NCBI GenBank assembly: GCA_022447485.1
Contig: JAKVCH010000156.1
Location: 1 to 6,975 of the forward strand
Reading direction: 5' to 3'
DNA: 6,975 nt
Source of the DNA: Polyangiaceae bacterium
GTDB taxonomy: Bacteria > Myxococcota_A > Polyangia > Polyangiales > Polyangiaceae
Positions 5,202 through 6,975 of this stretch are shown here, piece after piece. How positions within the stretch are numbered: the stretch's first letter is position 1; the number at the start of each line of letters is the position of its first letter. A program made the position numbers and the translations under genes. The notes beneath the pieces were generated by a model that made no database searches, had not been told where the DNA came from, and saw nothing but the letters and a program-made list of their open reading frames with translations.

Positions 5202-5741
5202 TCAGGGCGCTGCCGGTGGCAGCAGTCCGCTACACGCAAAAAACTGAGGAAGGCAATTTTCCGCAATACAGCTTGCGCACTCGTCGGAAGCAGAATCAAT
5301 GATACAAGAAGGGCAGCTCGTCGCGCCACACGACGTCAGCTCCGCATAGCAGTCAGCACAAGCGGCTGTTATGCCAAGGTCATCTTGCAAACATTGCGAG
5401 GTACATTCCGTGTCAGTCAAACAGCCATCCTCGACGCCGCACTTGGCTGCGCCAGCACGGGCGCTACCGTCCTCTACGGCGGGACAATCCGTATCGTTGA
5501 CGCATACTGCGTCCACCTCGCCACCCATGCCATCCGGAGCTGCCTTGCATTCTTGAGGAGGTAGACCACCACCGGATCCGCCGCCCGAGCCGCCCGAGCC
5601 GCCCGAGCCGCCTGAGCCGCCCGAGCTACCACCGGCCCCACCCGTGCCACCGTCATCGTCGCTATCATCACCACAACCGGAGACAAAGAACCCAAGGGAC
5701 AAGACGCCCAATGTACCTGCTAACAAATAGAACTTTTTCAT
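5202..5741 (-). CDS. Cys-rich lipoprotein with Gly/Ser repeat linker
   Basis: A 179-residue lipoprotein. The start at 5741 (MKKFYLL) is preferred over the 10-codon-longer frame because a strong Shine-Dalgarno precedes it and it gives a standard signal peptide. The lipobox is VSGC with lipid Cys23; Gly at +2 suggests outer-membrane sorting. An acidic patch (DDSDDD, 25-30) and a Gly/Ser linker (about 31-59) lead to a C-terminal domain with 16 cysteines between 65 and 170, an even number consistent with eight disulfides. Spacings such as CADC, CPSC and CASC recur. This layout (signal, G/S linker, compact disulfide domain) is common among Myxococcota surface lipoproteins of unknown function; I cannot name a characterised family. 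It is divergent from another Cys-rich lipoprotein and followed by a terminator-like hairpin, so it is probably a single-gene transcript. Confidence 0.85.
   Translation of the reverse strand: MKKFYLLAGTLGVLSLGFFVSGCGDDSDDDGGTGGAGGSSGGSGGSGGSGGSGGGSGGGLPPQECKAAPDGMGGEVDAVCVNDTDCPAVEDGSARAGAAKCGVEDGCLTDTECTSQCLQDDLGITAACADCYAELTSCGATSCPSCIIDSASDECASCIAENCLPQFFACSGLLPPAAP
5581..5625. repeat. Five tandem 9-bp units encoding the Gly/Ser linker
   Basis: ccgcccgag occurs five times head to tail; the fourth copy (5608-5616) differs by one base (ccgcctgag). On the coding strand each unit encodes a Gly/Ser triplet, so copy-number change by slippage would lengthen or shorten the linker in steps of three residues without a frameshift. 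Less regular Gly codons flank it on both sides. Confidence 0.9.
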
Positions 5742-5745
5742 AATA

Positions 5746-5752
5746 CCCTTCT
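5746..5752 (-). promoter_or_regulatory. Shine-Dalgarno of the minus-strand lipoprotein
   Basis: AGAAGGG on the minus strand lies 4 nt before the ATG at 5741. This decides the start in favour of MKKFYLL rather than the in-frame start ten codons upstream. Confidence 0.75.
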
Positions 5753-6120
5753 CAAATCGAGTCGAAGTCAACTTTGCAGAACGTCTTGTCTGCTAGGGAC
5801 TTAAGATAAGTGGCGGAAGGGGATTCCGGCAAACCTACGCCCAGTTGCCTTTATTTCGTGTTCAAAATTCCTCTAGGGCGCCTCGGACTTCCTCAAAATA
5901 CTGATGAGAATGGCGTTAGCCCCCCATCTTGATGCGTAGGCAGACAGCATTATCTAACTACCTTCGTTATCCAAACGCACCAGAGACCATGTCCCACACA
6001 AGGGCACAGTTCACGACGAAACTTATTTCAAGTATTCCGAACTTCGGGACAAGCCATGGGGTTTTGGTACGCTGGCTACGTCCGTTCTTAAAGCTCTGCC
6101 CATGATGGGACGCTCCCAGG

Positions 6121-6125
6121 TAGGA
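6121..6125 (+). promoter_or_regulatory. Shine-Dalgarno of the TTG-initiated lipoprotein
   Basis: TAGGA lies 6 nt before TTG at 6132-6134, and an in-frame TAA occupies 6129-6131 directly before it. Together they fix the start at this TTG. Confidence 0.7.
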
Positions 6126-6131
6126 AAATAA

Positions 6132-6975
6132 TTGCAGCACCGATCTTTTCACATTATCTCAAGTATTTTCTACATCGCCCCCACTTTACTTTCAGCGTGT
6201 GGCGAGAGCGTACCTCAGTTCGAGGGCTCCAACGCCGGGATTGGCTCAAAAGAAAATGGGGCTGCCAGTGGAGGATCGGGTAATGAGACCAACACTGATT
6301 CAGACGGATTGGGACTTGGGGGCAGCTTTGGTACTGGATCCGGCACACCTAGCTCCGGAAGTCCGCTCCTGGGACCACCAACCCAAGACTCACCAGCCCC
6401 AGCCGGCTGCGGCAATGAAACCCTCGATGAAAACGAAGTCTGCGACGATGGTAACCAGCTGAATAACGATGGATGTTGGGGAAATTGTTTAGGGATCGAC
6501 CCTGACTACATCTGCCCGACCCCGGGTGAACTTTGCTCGCCGTTTTCAATCTGCGGGGATTCTAAAATCTTACGGCCGGGCGAACAGTGCGACGATGGCA
6601 ACAGCTTGAACGGCGATGGTTGCTCTGAGAATTGTCAATTTGAGCTGGGCTATGTCTGCTCTGGTTCGCCCAGCGCCTGCGTCGAAACAGTCTGCGGGAA
6701 CTTAGTGCGAGAGGGCTCCGAGACTTGCGAAGATGGCAACGATCGCCCTCTCGACGGCTGCAGCGCTACTTGTCAAAAAGAACCCACCTGTGACTCAAAC
6801 GGCTGCTCACCCCGATGCGGGGATGGGATCTGGGATCAGGTATCCGAAGGCTGTGATGATGGCAACGCCAACAATGGTGATGGATGCAGCAAAGATTGCC
6901 AGATCGAGCTCGGCTATAGTTGTGAGGCTGCGCCCTGCGAAGAAATCAACGGTCAATGTGTATTAAGGGTTCCCG
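6132..6975 (+). CDS. Lipoprotein with DUF4215 / Myxococcus Cys-rich repeats (3' end outside window)
   Basis: An open frame of 281 codons runs off the right edge with no stop. It starts at TTG immediately after an in-frame TAA, with a Shine-Dalgarno at 6121-6125; no ATG or GTG is available before the signal peptide. The N-terminus (MQHRSFHIISS...) leads to the lipobox LSAC with lipid Cys23. Residues 24-92 form a Gly/Ser/Pro/Asn-rich linker. Four Cys-rich modules then begin at residues 93, 141, 188 and 229. Each starts CGN/CGD and contains CxDGN (104, 153, 199, 241), then DGC and a further Cys four residues on. This is the DUF4215 / Myxococcus Cys-rich repeat pattern found in secreted and surface proteins of Myxococcota and some protists. 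The Asp/Asn-rich loops suggest, but do not prove, Ca binding. The third module is the most divergent (CEDGN, RPLDGC). A role in surface display or adhesion is inference. Confidence 0.85.
   Translation, partial: MQHRSFHIISSIFYIAPTLLSACGESVPQFEGSNAGIGSKENGAASGGSGNETNTDSDGLGLGGSFGTGSGTPSSGSPLLGPPTQDSPAPAGCGNETLDENEVCDDGNQLNNDGCWGNCLGIDPDYICPTPGELCSPFSICGDSKILRPGEQCDDGNSLNGDGCSENCQFELGYVCSGSPSACVETVCGNLVREGSETCEDGNDRPLDGCSATCQKEPTCDSNGCSPRCGDGIWDQVSEGCDDGNANNGDGCSKDCQIELGYSCEAAPCEEINGQCVLRVP
6408..6974 (+). repeat. Four Cys-rich protein modules (DUF4215-like)
   Basis: Module starts are at 6408, 6552, 6693 and 6816 (spacings 144, 141 and 123 bp). Their CxDGN codons begin at 6441, 6588, 6726 and 6852 and share the DNA core ga-gatgg-aac. 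DNA identity between modules is limited to these cores, so the duplication is old rather than recent. The fourth module may continue or be followed by others beyond the window. Confidence 0.8.

Larger units (their letters stand above)
5742..6131. promoter_or_regulatory. Non-coding region between two divergent lipoprotein genes
   Basis: This 390-bp stretch has no supported gene. A 61-codon minus-strand frame (5967-6152) overlaps the plus-strand lipoprotein start and looks like chance coding. The region must hold both promoters; TTGACT on the minus strand (about 5767-5772) is a good -35 hexamer but has no convincing -10 at the right distance. Two 11-bp palindromes with a single central base are visible: ccgaa-c-ttcgg (6037-6047) and cccat-g-atggg (6099-6109), the latter 22 bp upstream of the TTG start. 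They may be operator-like sites. No RNA gene is recognised. Confidence 0.45.

Noticed and set aside
5581..5625. CRISPR or mobile-element repeat
   Set aside because: The 9-bp units are contiguous, in frame, and encode a Gly/Ser linker; there are no spacers and no flanking transposase.
6063..6079. Sigma-54 promoter (TTGGTACG...CTACG)
   Set aside because: The -24 half resembles consensus, but the -12 element lacks the essential GC, reading AC instead.
5967..6152. 61-codon minus-strand gene
   Set aside because: It overlaps the supported start of the plus-strand lipoprotein and shows no recognisable domain or signal.

Overview
The window looks like a chromosomal piece from a Myxococcota-type (former Deltaproteobacteria) bacterium, probably a poorly characterised one. 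The main evidence is two surface lipoproteins at the right end. One has a Gly/Ser tandem linker followed by a Cys-rich domain. The other carries four 'CDDGN...DGC...C' modules (DUF4215 / Myxococcus Cys-rich repeat type). By eye the base composition is only moderately GC-rich, lower than in cultured Myxococcus. There are no tRNA or rRNA genes, transposases, CRISPR arrays or phage genes.

Left part (1-3796). A minus-strand gene leaves the window at the left edge. Its 27 visible residues resemble the N-terminus of S-adenosylhomocysteine hydrolase. A 251-bp divergent intergenic region with several inverted repeats separates it from a plus-strand run of five genes: a class I SAM-dependent methyltransferase, a 91-aa membrane-anchored four-Cys protein, a second (UbiE-like) methyltransferase, a UbiA-superfamily prenyltransferase joined to it by a 4-bp overlap, and a complete family I inorganic pyrophosphatase. 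Read together, the genes suggest prenylation and methylation of an unknown substrate. Enzymes that remove the by-products of both chemistries are encoded alongside: pyrophosphatase for PPi from prenyl transfer, and SAH hydrolase for SAH from methylation. This metabolic reading is inference; the enzyme families, apart from the SAH hydrolase fragment, are well supported.

Middle (3827-5107). A FadL/OmpP1/TodX-type outer-membrane beta-barrel gene lies on the minus strand, convergent with the pyrophosphatase gene and only 30 bp from it. Upstream of it is a strong UUCG-capped hairpin that probably terminates the next minus-strand gene.

Right part (5202-6975). Two Cys-rich lipoprotein genes diverge from a 390-bp non-coding region. 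The minus-strand one (179 aa) is complete and encodes its linker with five tandem 9-bp units. The plus-strand one starts with TTG, has a good ribosome binding site and lipobox, and runs off the window.

Two real genes are incomplete here: the SAH hydrolase-like gene at the left edge and the TTG-initiated lipoprotein at the right edge.
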